From Bacteroidales bacterium (GTDB lineage: Bacteria; Bacteroidota; Bacteroidia; Bacteroidales; ML635J-15), in NCBI GenBank assembly GCA_028696755.1, contig JAQVGK010000025.1, positions 1 through 14,527 on the forward strand: a stretch of 14,527 nt of DNA. Reading direction: 5' to 3'. Position 1 is the first letter of the stretch. Each line of letters starts with the position of its first letter. Positions 1-6,678 of the stretch are shown here, piece by piece. Below the pieces are notes generated by a model that was not told where the DNA came from, made no database searches, and saw nothing but the letters and a program-made list of their open reading frames with translations. The position numbers and the translations under genes were made by a program.

Positions 1-203
1 CGCTCAGCATTTTTTAGAAATTCTTCAAAAGCCAGTTCGTCAATTGATTCTTGTTTAATTTCAATTTCGTTTACTGTTCCGCAATACGGGCAGGCCAAAG
101 ATGTTGTTCCCGGCTCAAAAACTAATTTTGCTGCACAGTTTTTACAAACTATATCGCTCTGATTGGTATCAGAGAGGGTTGGATTAAAGTTCTGGTCTTC
201 CAT
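1..203 (-). CDS. Zinc-ribbon protein, N-terminal part (gene runs off the left edge)
   Basis: The reverse strand opens with ATG at 203 and stays open for 67 codons to the window edge, so only the N-terminus is visible. It carries two CxxC knuckles (C20-x2-C23 and C38-x2-C41, the second as CPYCG) separated by 14 residues, the layout of a zinc ribbon that binds one structural zinc. An acidic stretch (IKQESIDELAFEEFLKNAE) follows. In Bacteroidota such N-terminal ribbons often precede a larger cytoplasmic or membrane-anchored domain, but that part is outside the window, so no function can be assigned. It is divergent from rpmB with about 795 bases between them. The reading frame and ribbon are clear; product identity is not. 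Confidence 0.75.
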   Translation of the reverse strand, partial: MEDQNFNPTLSDTNQSDIVCKNCAAKLVFEPGTTSLACPYCGTVNEIEIKQESIDELAFEEFLKNAE

Positions 204-338
204 TTATCAAAAGTTTTAAAAGTTCACAATTAGATTTTATGAAAGCGTAAAAATAAGAATTTAATTTCAAGATTGTTGATTTGGAAAAAAAAATCGTAAT
301 TATTTTAGGTGCCAATTTAATAATATTTTCTATTTTGG

Positions 339-481
339 GCATGGAGCATGGAGCATGGCGCATGGGGCAATTGGTACTGAGAGTTAACACTTTGCTTATT
401 CTAAAATTTTAGCACAATGTTTTTTTTAGAACAAATATCATTCTCTCTACAATTTAAGCCCCATGCCCCATGCCCATGCAA
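339..481. repeat. Inverted heptamer array, unit GCATGGN
   Basis: Four tandem heptamers of the form GCATGGN fill 339-366 (last base A, A, C, G). About 90 bases later, at 458-480, the reverse complement appears as roughly three units of CCCCATG/CCCATGC. The two arrays can pair as a long imperfect stem around an AT-rich spacer (371-457). No coding frame explains the period. It shares its design, not its sequence, with 11901-12004 and 13144-13264. Confidence 0.85.
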
Positions 482-598
482 TTTTTAATTCGTACAGTTT
501 TCCAAAGCTATTTCACTCAACCAGCTATATAATTACAAAAAATCTTTGGGGTAAATGCATAAAAATAATTGTGCTGCTGTCACATAATATAATTTGAT

Positions 599-695
599 TT
601 TTGCTGACGCCTTCTTGAATCAGAACGCGAATTAGCGAATTTTGCTGACGCCTGCAATTAATAAAGGCGTCAGCAAAATTCGCTAATTCGCGTTC
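599..695. repeat. Perfect 31-bp inverted repeat plus a third copy of its inner segment
   Basis: Bases 623-653 and 665-695 are exact reverse complements, separated by an 11-base loop (654-664). The arm contains two GCGAATT words eight bases apart followed by TTTTGCTGACGCC. This 13-base segment occurs three times: at 599-611 and 640-652 in direct orientation and at 666-678 inverted. There is no T-tract directly after the stem and no gene within 250 bases, so a simple terminator is unlikely. A REP-like or MITE-like intergenic element is the best description. Confidence 0.85.
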
Positions 696-936
696 AAAAT
701 ATTTTGTTTAAAAGGGGGTACATTTATTATCTATTCTAATTTATAGATGCGTTTATCCTAATATTGAATCTAAAATTACTTATAAATCAGGAAAAATTTG
801 CTTTCTTTGTCCAGCAAAACTGATTGAAATTTTATTGTTTTATTAACAACAATTTGTGTTTTTTATTGATTTACAGAAGCTTACAGATTGTTAATAATTG
901 AAAAATTAAAAAAATATCAAAAAAAGTGTCAAAAAG

Positions 937-968
937 TTTTGCTATTAAAATAAAAATAACGATTTTTG
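937..968 (+). promoter_or_regulatory. Candidate Bacteroidota promoter for rpmB
   Basis: TTTTG at 937-941 is followed by exactly 19 bases and then GATTTTTG (961-968). This fits the Bacteroidota vegetative sigma consensus TTTG-N19/20-TAnnTTTG with one mismatch in the -7 element (G for the first T). Transcription would start near 973-976, about 23 bases before the rpmB ATG. No other good match was found upstream. Confidence 0.55.
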
Positions 969-997
969 CAGTCCTAAAAAAATAAAGTAAAGATATT

Positions 998-1234
998 ATG
1001 GCAAGAGCTTGTCAAATTACCGGAAAAACTGCAATGGTTGGGAATAATGTTTCTCACTCAAAGCGCAGAACTAAGAGAACTTTTGAAGTTAACTTAACAA
1101 CAAAACGTTTTTTTGATGAAGAAACAAATAGCTGGATTACTTTAAAGGTATCAGCAGCTGGAATTAAAACTATCTCAAAGAAAGGTTTAAAAGCAGCTTT
1201 AAAAGACGCAAAAGAAAAAGGATTCATTAATTAA
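998..1234 (+). CDS. rpmB: 50S ribosomal protein L28
   Basis: This 78-residue basic protein is a structural component of the large ribosomal subunit. It begins [21 protein letters not shown], the N-terminal signature of L28 (a C-x-TGK core, then a GN-VSHS segment), followed by the conserved [11 protein letters not shown] segment and a C-terminal stretch with [12 protein letters not shown]. Length matches Bacteroidota L28. It is the first gene of an rpmB-rpmG-DUF4295 cluster, with 18 bases to rpmG, and a candidate TTTG/TAnnTTTG-type promoter lies 30 bases upstream. No classical Shine-Dalgarno is seen before the ATG; the leader is A-rich, as is common in this phylum. The identification is firm. 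Confidence 0.97.
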   Translation: MARACQITGKTAMVGNNVSHSKRRTKRTFEVNLTTKRFFDEETNSWITLKVSAAGIKTISKKGLKAALKDAKEKGFIN

Positions 1235-1239
1235 TAGTC

Positions 1240-1245
1240 AGGAGG
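1240..1245 (+). promoter_or_regulatory. Strong Shine-Dalgarno for rpmG
   Basis: AGGAGG lies seven bases upstream of the rpmG ATG, in the 18-base gap after the rpmB stop. A full-length Shine-Dalgarno is unusual in Bacteroidota, where most genes (including all others here) lack one. It fixes the rpmG start at 1253. Confidence 0.75.
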
Positions 1246-1252
1246 AAATCAA

Positions 1253-1441
1253 ATGGCAAAGAAAGCTAAAGGCAATCGCATCCAGGTTATTCTGGAATGT
1301 ACCGAGCATAAAGATTCAGGAATGCCCGGAACATCAAGATACGTAACTGTAAAAAACAGGAAAAATACTCCCGACAGAATGGAGCGTAGAAAATATAATC
1401 CAATCTTGAAGAAAGTAACAGTACATAAAGAAATCAAATAA
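1253..1441 (+). CDS. rpmG: 50S ribosomal protein L33
   Basis: This 62-residue protein of the large ribosomal subunit shows the L33 pattern: [12 protein letters not shown] near the N-terminus, a central [21 protein letters not shown] segment, and a C-terminal KPxLKK-like stretch ([14 protein letters not shown]). It keeps only one cysteine (C16), so it lacks the paired CxxC zinc knuckles of zinc-binding L33 forms; this is the zinc-independent type, as expected for the phylum. The start is supported by a complete AGGAGG seven bases upstream. It sits between rpmB and the DUF4295 gene, with nine bases before the latter, and is presumably co-transcribed with both. Confidence 0.97.
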   Translation: MAKKAKGNRIQVILECTEHKDSGMPGTSRYVTVKNRKNTPDRMERRKYNPILKKVTVHKEIK

Positions 1442-1450
1442 TTTTAGATT

Positions 1451-1606
1451 ATGGCAAAGAAAGTAGTTGCAACTCTTAAAAGAGAAGGCGGACAAAATAT
1501 AGCAAAATGCATCAAAATGGTAAAGAATCCTGAAACAGGAGCATACCAGTTTAAACAAGCACTCATGGATAAAGAACTTGCTAAGGAATTTTTTAGCAAA
1601 AAGTAA
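1451..1606 (+). CDS. DUF4295 small basic protein
   Basis: A 51-residue protein starts MAKKVVATLKREGGQNIAKC and ends KELAKEFFSKK. It matches the DUF4295 family, a small lysine-rich protein found in Bacteroidota directly after rpmG and thought to be ribosome-associated from its position alone; no biochemical role is known to me. It begins nine bases after the rpmG stop with the same MAKK opening and is followed at once by an intrinsic terminator, so it closes the transcription unit. In many relatives ftsY follows next; here it does not. The reading frame and family call are good; function is unknown. Confidence 0.9.
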   Translation: MAKKVVATLKREGGQNIAKCIKMVKNPETGAYQFKQALMDKELAKEFFSKK

Positions 1607-1627
1607 TTAGACGACTTAACATAACTT

Positions 1628-1659
1628 AGCATCATTCCGCAAGGAGTGGTGCTTTTTTT
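1628..1659 (+). terminator. Intrinsic terminator of the rpmB-rpmG-DUF4295 unit
   Basis: An 11-bp stem (1628-1638 with 1643-1653, including two G-T wobbles) closes on a GCAA tetraloop and runs into seven T residues (1653-1659). It begins 21 bases after the DUF4295 stop. The 3' arm and T-tract are copied at 2467-2504 without the 5' arm. Confidence 0.85.
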
Positions 1660-1681
1660 GTTTGATGAAAAGTTCGGAGTT
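1644..1681 (+). repeat. 38-bp direct repeat, copy 1
   Basis: These 38 bases, covering the 3' arm and T-tract of the terminator and the 22 bases beyond it, recur without mismatch at 2467-2504. The copies bracket about 785 bases containing the ORF6N pseudogene and the first 116-bp dispersed repeat. Copy 1 is the likely original because only here is the complete terminator hairpin present. Confidence 0.9.
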
Positions 1682-1759
1682 CGTACTAACCAAAACTTAG
1701 CTAAAGTTTTTTACTTCCAAAAACATTTCCTAATTTTACCTCATTCAAAAATTGATAAA

Positions 1760-2317
1760 ATGGTATCGGAAAAATAAAAAGTAGTGATCTATAACGATGA
1801 AAATATCATCAACCGCATATATCTTGTCAGAGGGAAAAAGGTGATGATAGACCGTGAATTAGCAGAGTTGTATGGAGTAGAAACACGAATGTTAAATCAG
1901 GCAGTAAGACGAAATACAAAACGTTTTCCTGAAGATTTTATGTTCCAGATGACATATGAAGAATTAGAAGAATGGAAATCACAAATTGTGATATCCAATA
2001 AAGAAAAGATGGGTCTCAGAAAGCCCCCGTTAGTTTTTACAGAACAGGGAGTAGCTATGTTGTCAAGTGTTCTAAATAGTGATACCGCCATAATGGTAAA
2101 CATCCAGATAATAAGGATTTTTACAAAAATGCGTGAAGTGCTTGTAACTCATAAAGAAATTCTTGTATAACTAGATGAGTTAGAAAGAAAAGGGATCGAG
2201 AGTGATGAAAAGTTCATGTTAATTTTTGAATACCTGAAACAATTTGAAGAAGCCAAGCAACAGCAGTTTGAACAGGCAAATCGAAAAAGAATTGGCTTTA
2301 AAACAAATAAAGAATAG
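1760..2317 (+). pseudogene. ORF6N-domain protein, disrupted by two in-frame stops
   Basis: One frame reads from ATG 1760 to TAG 2317 but is broken by TAA at 1775-1777 and TAA at 2168-2170. The middle part (1784-2167) encodes a full ORF6N domain: NIINRIYLVRGKKVMIDREL, then LAELYGVETRMLNQAVRRN, RFPEDFMFQMT and PLVFTEQGVAMLSSVLNS. After the second stop the same frame continues with LDELERKGIESDEKFMLIFE and ends IGFKTNKE, which is the coiled-coil-like tail usual for the family. ORF6N proteins occur in phages and in Bacteroidota genomes as accessory genes; the domain is thought to bind DNA. With no frameshift and an unbroken tail, two nonsense mutations in an old copy are more likely than two genes. 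A shortened product from GTG 1784 (128 residues) could still be made. Confidence 0.8.
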
Positions 2318-2333
2318 TTTACGGCTAGCGCAG

Positions 2334-2449
2334 AGAATGTAATTCGGGAACCAAAATATTTGATTTCATTTTATAAAAAATTGTGTTCAATGAGTTTAGC
2401 AATGAATAGATTCGTAACTTTAGGCATTATTCAAACACTCGGATTATAA
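2334..2449 (+). repeat. 116-bp dispersed repeat, copy A
   Basis: This segment matches 6563-6678 over 116 bases with four substitutions and no gap. It begins 17 bases after the ORF6N pseudogene. Its right end enters a small hairpin (CTCGGATT at 2438-2445, AATCCGAG at 2449-2456, three-base loop). No intact frame runs through it. Both copies are in the same orientation and bracket the leucine-rich-repeat genes. Confidence 0.9.
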
Positions 2450-2466
2450 ATCCGAGCGAGCGGGGA

Positions 2467-2504
2467 GAGTGGTGCTTTTTTTGTTTGATGAAAAGTTCGG
2501 AGTT
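2467..2504 (+). repeat. 38-bp direct repeat, copy 2
   Basis: Exact copy of 1644-1681. The 5' arm of the terminator stem is absent here, so the copied T-tract has no obvious hairpin. It starts 11 bases after the hairpin at the end of the 116-bp repeat. Confidence 0.9.
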
Positions 2505-2574
2505 TAGCTGCTTTAAGTTGGATGTGAGGGCTAAAGCCGTTGAAGTGCTGGAGGTGGCAGTATATAGGTTAGTG

Positions 2575-2706
2575 ATGAAAATAAATGCTCCGAAGCCCGA
2601 AAATGGAGCATTTAATTTGTTTGGTTTGTATAACTATAGAATCTTTATCCTAATCGGATTGGGAATTTTGTTTTTGTTGGTGGTTTGGATGGGGTGGACG
2701 AGGTAA
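2575..2706 (+). CDS. Possible small single-span membrane protein
   Basis: A 43-codon frame starts at ATG 2575. The product is a short polar N-terminus (MKINAPKPENGAF) followed by a strongly hydrophobic stretch from about residue 22 to 41 (IFILIGLGILFLLVVWMGW), long enough to cross the membrane once, and a final TR. The frame is open further upstream to ATG 2485, but that extension runs through the copied 38-bp repeat and is unlikely to be original coding sequence. A 10-bp inverted repeat (2582-2591 with 2605-2614) lies inside the frame. There is no close Shine-Dalgarno and no family was recognised. It may be a real small protein, a remnant, or chance. Confidence 0.25.
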   Translation: MKINAPKPENGAFNLFGLYNYRIFILIGLGILFLLVVWMGWTR

Positions 2707-2977
2707 AGTAGGAAGTTATTAACGTATCATATATAACAATATTAGGCATATTTTGCCAATTGCGTTTTGTTTAATCATTTGCGCCTTACGATAAACGCTT
2801 TGATAATACTGAAATTCTAAATAATTACCAAAGATTAACTAATTAGTATTATATATTGATAATGCTTAAATTATTAGTAAGATGTTAATAACTGAAAATG
2901 TAATAATTAGTTTGTTTTTTATATATTTAAAAAATATTTCAGCAGTATTAAAATGTAATTTATAAAAAATGCTAATT
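2707..2977. other. AT-rich leader region before the LRR genes
   Basis: No gene is seen. The stretch is very AT-rich and presumably carries the promoter for the three secreted-protein genes downstream, but the only -7-like match found (TTAGTTTG at 2907-2914) has one mismatch and no TTTG element at the right distance. Confidence 0.5.
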
Positions 2978-4804
2978 ATGAAAAAGAAATTTGTAGTAAT
3001 GATATTTTGTAGTATCACAATTTTTTGCAATGCACAGGTAAACGAACAGGATAGCCTAGCCCTCGTAGCATTATTCAATAGCACTGATGGTGACAATTGG
3101 ACATGTGGGTGCAATGAAGGGTGGTTGACCTCTCCTGTAGATGAGTGGTATGGTGTAAGTGTTGAAAACGGACGAGTTATTCATATTTCATTAGTAGGGA
3201 CAATGGATTGTCCTAGTTGTGGCTTAAATGGTATTATCCCTTCTGAAATAGGAAATCTAACCGCACTTCAAACAATTCAACTTATTGGTAATAACAACTT
3301 ATCGGGTTCTATTCCCAGTGAAATAGGAGATTTAGATGATTTGTTGAAATTAGAAATTTATAATTGTAATTTAACTGGCTTTATCCCATCAGCAATAGCG
3401 AATATGTCTTCGATTAAAGAATTAAATTTATCAGAAAATCAATTAGCTGGAATAATTCCTCCTGAATTCGGAAATATGTTAACTTTAGAGAAAGTAAATA
3501 TTTCAGTTAATCAATTATCTGGTAGTATCCCTGAGGAAATTGGTAATTTAACATCTTTAATAGAAATTGATCTATCTAATAATCAATTATCAGGAAGTAT
3601 TCCTTTGGAAATTTGGCATCTATCAAATCTTAGACATTTGTATTTAACAAATAATCAATTAACAGGGAATATATCTCCTGAAATTGTGAATATGATATCG
3701 CTGATGAACCTGTATATAGCAAATAATATATTGTCAGGTAGTATACCCTCCGAAGTCGGGAATTTAACATCCCTAATTGGAATTAATCTGTCTGGGAATC
3801 AATTGACTGGTAATATTCCCATTGAATTCTGGAATTTGGGACAACTTATGAATTTATATTTGTCAAACAATCTGTTATCTGGTTATATTCCGCCTGAAAT
3901 TAATAATTTAACATTACTCCGCAATCTTAATTTGTCAAGCAATCAATTGTCTGGAAACATTCCGTCTGAAATTGGAAATATAACAACACTTAATAGTTTA
4001 AATTTATCAAATAATCAATTGACGGGAAGTATCCCTTATGAAATAGGTAATTTAACGCATCTTAATAGCTTAAATTTATCATATAATCAATTCTCTGGTG
4101 AAATTCCCGATAATATTTTTAATATTTCATTGATTAATAATATAGTTTTAAATAATAATTCGTTTACTTCAATTCCTGATTTAAGCAGTTCTGCGCAATT
4201 AGATATATTTAAAATAGAAAATAATAATCTTGAATTTAATTGCCTTGAACCAAATCAATCACTAACATCTATTGACGAATACACATATTCACCACAGGAT
4301 AGTATAAATATTGAAATTGATACAACTGTAATTTCAAATTCATCATTTATTTTTGAAACCAATTGCGGTGGTGAAAACAACCAATTCCAATGGTATTTTA
4401 ATAATGATCCAATCGAAGGTGCAACGGAAAGTACTTATGCGCTTAATAGTGTTATAGAGGCAGATCAGGGAGTTTATACTTGTGCGGTAACTAATACCGT
4501 AGTTAATAGTCTTACCATATGGAGAACACCTATTACACTTCACGTTAACACATCAGGTCTTGAAGATATAAATATTCAAAGTATTATAATCGAGAAATCT
4601 GGTGGCAATTTATTGATAACTAATTTACACGACAATTGTAATATATATGTTTATACTGTTGACGGTCTCTTGTTGCATTGTTGCATTAGCGAAAAGGACG
4701 GAACAGCTACAATTGATATGTCGAAATTTCCTAAAGGAGTTTTAATTTTAAAGATTGGAAATTACGGCAAAAAAAATATTACAAAAAAAATTATAAACTA
4801 TTAA
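2978..4804 (+). CDS. Secreted leucine-rich-repeat protein with Ig-like domain and T9SS sorting tail
   Basis: The product (608 residues) has a signal peptide (MKKKFVVMIFCSITIFCNAQ), then a cysteine-containing LRR cap (DSLALVALFNSTDGDNW...CGCNEGWL), then about 13 leucine-rich repeats of 24 residues with the plant-like pattern SGSIPSEIGNLTSL, roughly residues 85-400. A single Ig-like domain follows (about 454-526, with the paired cysteines in ETNCGG and GVYTCAV). The last 82 residues form a type A T9SS C-terminal sorting domain (GGNLLITNLHDNCNI to KKIINY). It is expected to be exported by Sec, then moved across the outer membrane by T9SS and attached at the surface. Such proteins are usually adhesive or ligand-binding; no catalytic domain is seen. 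ATG 2969 is also possible, but 2978 gives the cleaner signal peptide and the ATTATGAAA context shared with the next two genes. Confidence 0.9.
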   Translation: MKKKFVVMIFCSITIFCNAQVNEQDSLALVALFNSTDGDNWTCGCNEGWLTSPVDEWYGVSVENGRVIHISLVGTMDCPSCGLNGIIPSEIGNLTALQTIQLIGNNNLSGSIPSEIGDLDDLLKLEIYNCNLTGFIPSAIANMSSIKELNLSENQLAGIIPPEFGNMLTLEKVNISVNQLSGSIPEEIGNLTSLIEIDLSNNQLSGSIPLEIWHLSNLRHLYLTNNQLTGNISPEIVNMISLMNLYIANNILSGSIPSEVGNLTSLIGINLSGNQLTGNIPIEFWNLGQLMNLYLSNNLLSGYIPPEINNLTLLRNLNLSSNQLSGNIPSEIGNITTLNSLNLSNNQLTGSIPYEIGNLTHLNSLNLSYNQFSGEIPDNIFNISLINNIVLNNNSFTSIPDLSSSAQLDIFKIENNNLEFNCLEPNQSLTSIDEYTYSPQDSINIEIDTTVISNSSFIFETNCGGENNQFQWYFNNDPIEGATESTYALNSVIEADQGVYTCAVTNTVVNSLTIWRTPITLHVNTSGLEDINIQSIIIEKSGGNLLITNLHDNCNIYVYTVDGLLLHCCISEKDGTATIDMSKFPKGVLILKIGNYGKKNITKKIINY

Positions 4805-4816
4805 AACCCAATTATT

Positions 4817-6286
4817 ATGAAAACAAATTTATTTACATTAATTTTTAGCTGTATTGCAACAATTAGCATGGCACAGGTAAATGAGCAGGATAGTCTTGCT
4901 TTGGTTGCATTGTACAACAGCACCGATGGCCCTAACTGGGACTGTGGGTGTAATAACGGGTGGCTGACTGAACCGGTAGAACAGTGGTATGGAATTTCCG
5001 TTTTAGATGGAAGGGTTACTGGAATTGATTTAAGTTTTGGAATTGTGAGTTGTGGGTCTTGTGGTTTAAATGGAACAATACCCGATGAAATTGTGAATTT
5101 ACAATATTTAAAAAATGTTAATTTTAGTTTTAATGATTTATTAGGTGGAAGTCTACCAATATCATTTTATCAACTTAGTAATTTGGAATACATAGATTTA
5201 TCTTTTTGTAATTTTTTAGGAGAAATTTCAGGTGAAATCGAAAATTTAATTTCATTAAAAACTGTTGACATAAGAAACAATAATTTTAATGGAATATTGC
5301 CAAATGAATTGTTCAATATGAGCACAATTATAGGACTAAATATTTCACACAATAATTTTACAGGTTTAATACCAACTAACATTTCTAATTTAGAAAATTT
5401 GCAATCATTAGAAATTTCTTCAAACAATTTTTATGGTAGCTTGCCATATGAATTGGGTGAATTAACATTATTATACAAATTAAATGCTTCAAACAATAAT
5501 TTTGTAGGTGAAATTCCTGCATCTTTTGGGAATTTAATAAATTTATTAAATCTGGAAATGTCAGAAAATCAACTTGTTGTATTTGATGATAATATATTAA
5601 ATAATATAAATACCATTCAAATCATATCTTTAAACAATAATCAGTTTGAATCTATTCCAGATTTAAGTAATTTAGAGAATCTCGTAAGAGTGAAAATAGA
5701 AAACAACAAACTTACATTTGAAGATTTAGAAACAAATCAATCATTAGTCACTATTGATGAATACACCTATTCTCCACAGGACAGTATAAATAGTGAAATT
5801 GATACAACTGTAATTGTCAATTCATCAATTACTCTTGAAACAATTTGCGGCGGCGAAAACAACCAATACCAATGGTATTTTAATAATAATCCAATAGAAG
5901 GTGCAACGGAAAGCACCTATACACTAACCAATGTTATTGAGGCAAATCAGGGTGTTTACACATGCGCAATAACTAATACCATAGTAACAGGGCTTACATT
6001 ATGGAGGAAACCCATAACGCTCCACGTCAACACTTCAGGTATTGAAGATACAAATAATGAAAGTATTATTATAGAAAAATCTGGTGGCAATTTATTGATA
6101 ACTAATTTACACGACAATTGTAATATAAATGTTTATACTGTTGAAGGCCGCCTGTTGCATAGTTTCGTTTGCGAAAAGGACGGAACAGCTACAATTGGCA
6201 TTTCGAAATTTCCTAAAGGAGTTTTGATTTTAAAGATTGGAAACGAAAAAAACACCTTTATTTCAAAAAAAATAATTAACTACTAA
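4817..6286 (+). CDS. Paralogous secreted leucine-rich-repeat protein with Ig-like domain and T9SS tail
   Basis: This 489-residue protein starts 12 bases after the previous gene and has the same order: signal peptide (MKTNLFTLIFSCIATISMAQ), LRR cap (VNEQDSLALVALYNSTDGPNW), about 7-8 recognisable 24-residue repeats of a looser pattern (GTIPDEIVNL, GLIPTNISNL, GEIPASFGNL), an Ig-like domain (about 335-407) and an 82-residue T9SS sorting domain ending KKIINY. It is 119 residues shorter than its neighbour, almost exactly five 24-residue units. The cap, Ig-like domain and tail are close to those of the neighbour, while the repeats have diverged strongly. The pair arose by tandem duplication and probably displays two different binding surfaces on a common anchor. 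Extracytoplasmic surface location is inferred from signal and tail. Confidence 0.9.
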   Translation: MKTNLFTLIFSCIATISMAQVNEQDSLALVALYNSTDGPNWDCGCNNGWLTEPVEQWYGISVLDGRVTGIDLSFGIVSCGSCGLNGTIPDEIVNLQYLKNVNFSFNDLLGGSLPISFYQLSNLEYIDLSFCNFLGEISGEIENLISLKTVDIRNNNFNGILPNELFNMSTIIGLNISHNNFTGLIPTNISNLENLQSLEISSNNFYGSLPYELGELTLLYKLNASNNNFVGEIPASFGNLINLLNLEMSENQLVVFDDNILNNINTIQIISLNNNQFESIPDLSNLENLVRVKIENNKLTFEDLETNQSLVTIDEYTYSPQDSINSEIDTTVIVNSSITLETICGGENNQYQWYFNNNPIEGATESTYTLTNVIEANQGVYTCAITNTIVTGLTLWRKPITLHVNTSGIEDTNNESIIIEKSGGNLLITNLHDNCNINVYTVEGRLLHSFVCEKDGTATIGISKFPKGVLILKIGNEKNTFISKKIINY

Positions 6287-6296
6287 AACCATTATT

Positions 6297-6638
6297 ATGA
6301 AAAGCAAACTATTTTTAGGCCTGATTATTTTGAGCCTAAATGTTTATTCGCAATTTCAAGCAAGTATTAGTTCTGACAGTAAAGAGTTGCTACTTGATAC
6401 TATTTACGGTTCTGATAGTACTGCTTATACCACAGTTAGTTTTGAGGACATGTGGTACAGCTCAGAAGTTGGCAAACCAAGAATTCCTGTAAAATATGTT
6501 AGATATGTTATACCGGAAAATGTTGAAGTTTCAGGACTTACAATAAATGAAGGCACAGCTACAGAATGTAATTCGAGAGCCAAAATATTTGATTTCATTT
6601 TATTAAAAATTGTGTTCAATGAGTTTAGCAATGAATAG
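6297..6638 (+). pseudogene. Truncated secreted protein, N-terminal fragment (possibly C25-peptidase propeptide)
   Basis: The frame starts 10 bases after the second LRR gene in the same ATTATGAAA context. It encodes a clear signal peptide (MKSKLFLGLIILSLNVYSQ) and about 70 residues of mature protein, including VGKPRIPVKYVRYVIPENVE. This resembles the N-terminal propeptide of gingipain-like C25 peptidases and related T9SS cargo, where a G-P-x-P-x-IP pattern is typical; the match is suggestive only. From residue 89 (base 6563) the coding sequence is replaced by the 116-bp dispersed repeat, giving a nonsense tail (NSRAKIFDFILLKIVFNEFSNE, listed only to mark the junction at residue 92 onward) and a stop. 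No remainder of the gene is found downstream, so this is a broken gene rather than a small protein. Confidence 0.75.
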
Positions 6639-6678
6639 ATTCGTAACTTTAGGTATTATTCAAACACTCGGATTATAA
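6563..6678 (+). repeat. 116-bp dispersed repeat, copy B
   Basis: Matches 2334-2449 with four substitutions. Its left edge is the point where the truncated secreted-protein gene loses its own sequence. At the right end the hairpin arms seen in copy A (CTCGGATT at 6667-6674, AATCCGAG at 6716-6723) are present but separated by 41 bases instead of three, and similarity resumes briefly after the second arm. Confidence 0.9.

Larger units (their letters stand above)
204..997. other. Long intergenic region with two repeat structures, no gene
   Basis: No convincing coding frame is present on either strand. The short minus-strand frame at 184-390 runs through the heptamer repeat and overlaps the start of the zinc-ribbon gene, so it is not credible. 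The region is AT-rich and holds an inverted heptamer array (339-481), a perfect 31-bp inverted repeat (623-695) and, next to rpmB, a candidate promoter (937-968). Nothing else was recognised between 482-598 and 696-936. Confidence 0.7.

Noticed and set aside
1249..1635. Minus-strand frames opposite rpmG and DUF4295
   Set aside because: They are mirror frames of secure ribosomal-cluster genes and match nothing recognisable.
1692..1712. Second terminator-like hairpin (AAAACTT, five-base loop, AAGTTTT, then TT)
   Set aside because: The stem is only seven A/T-rich pairs with a short T-tract, and a much stronger terminator lies just upstream.
2334..2449. Insertion sequence end
   Set aside because: No transposase gene, no terminal inverted repeat pair around the 116-bp unit and no target duplication could be identified; it is kept only as a dispersed repeat.
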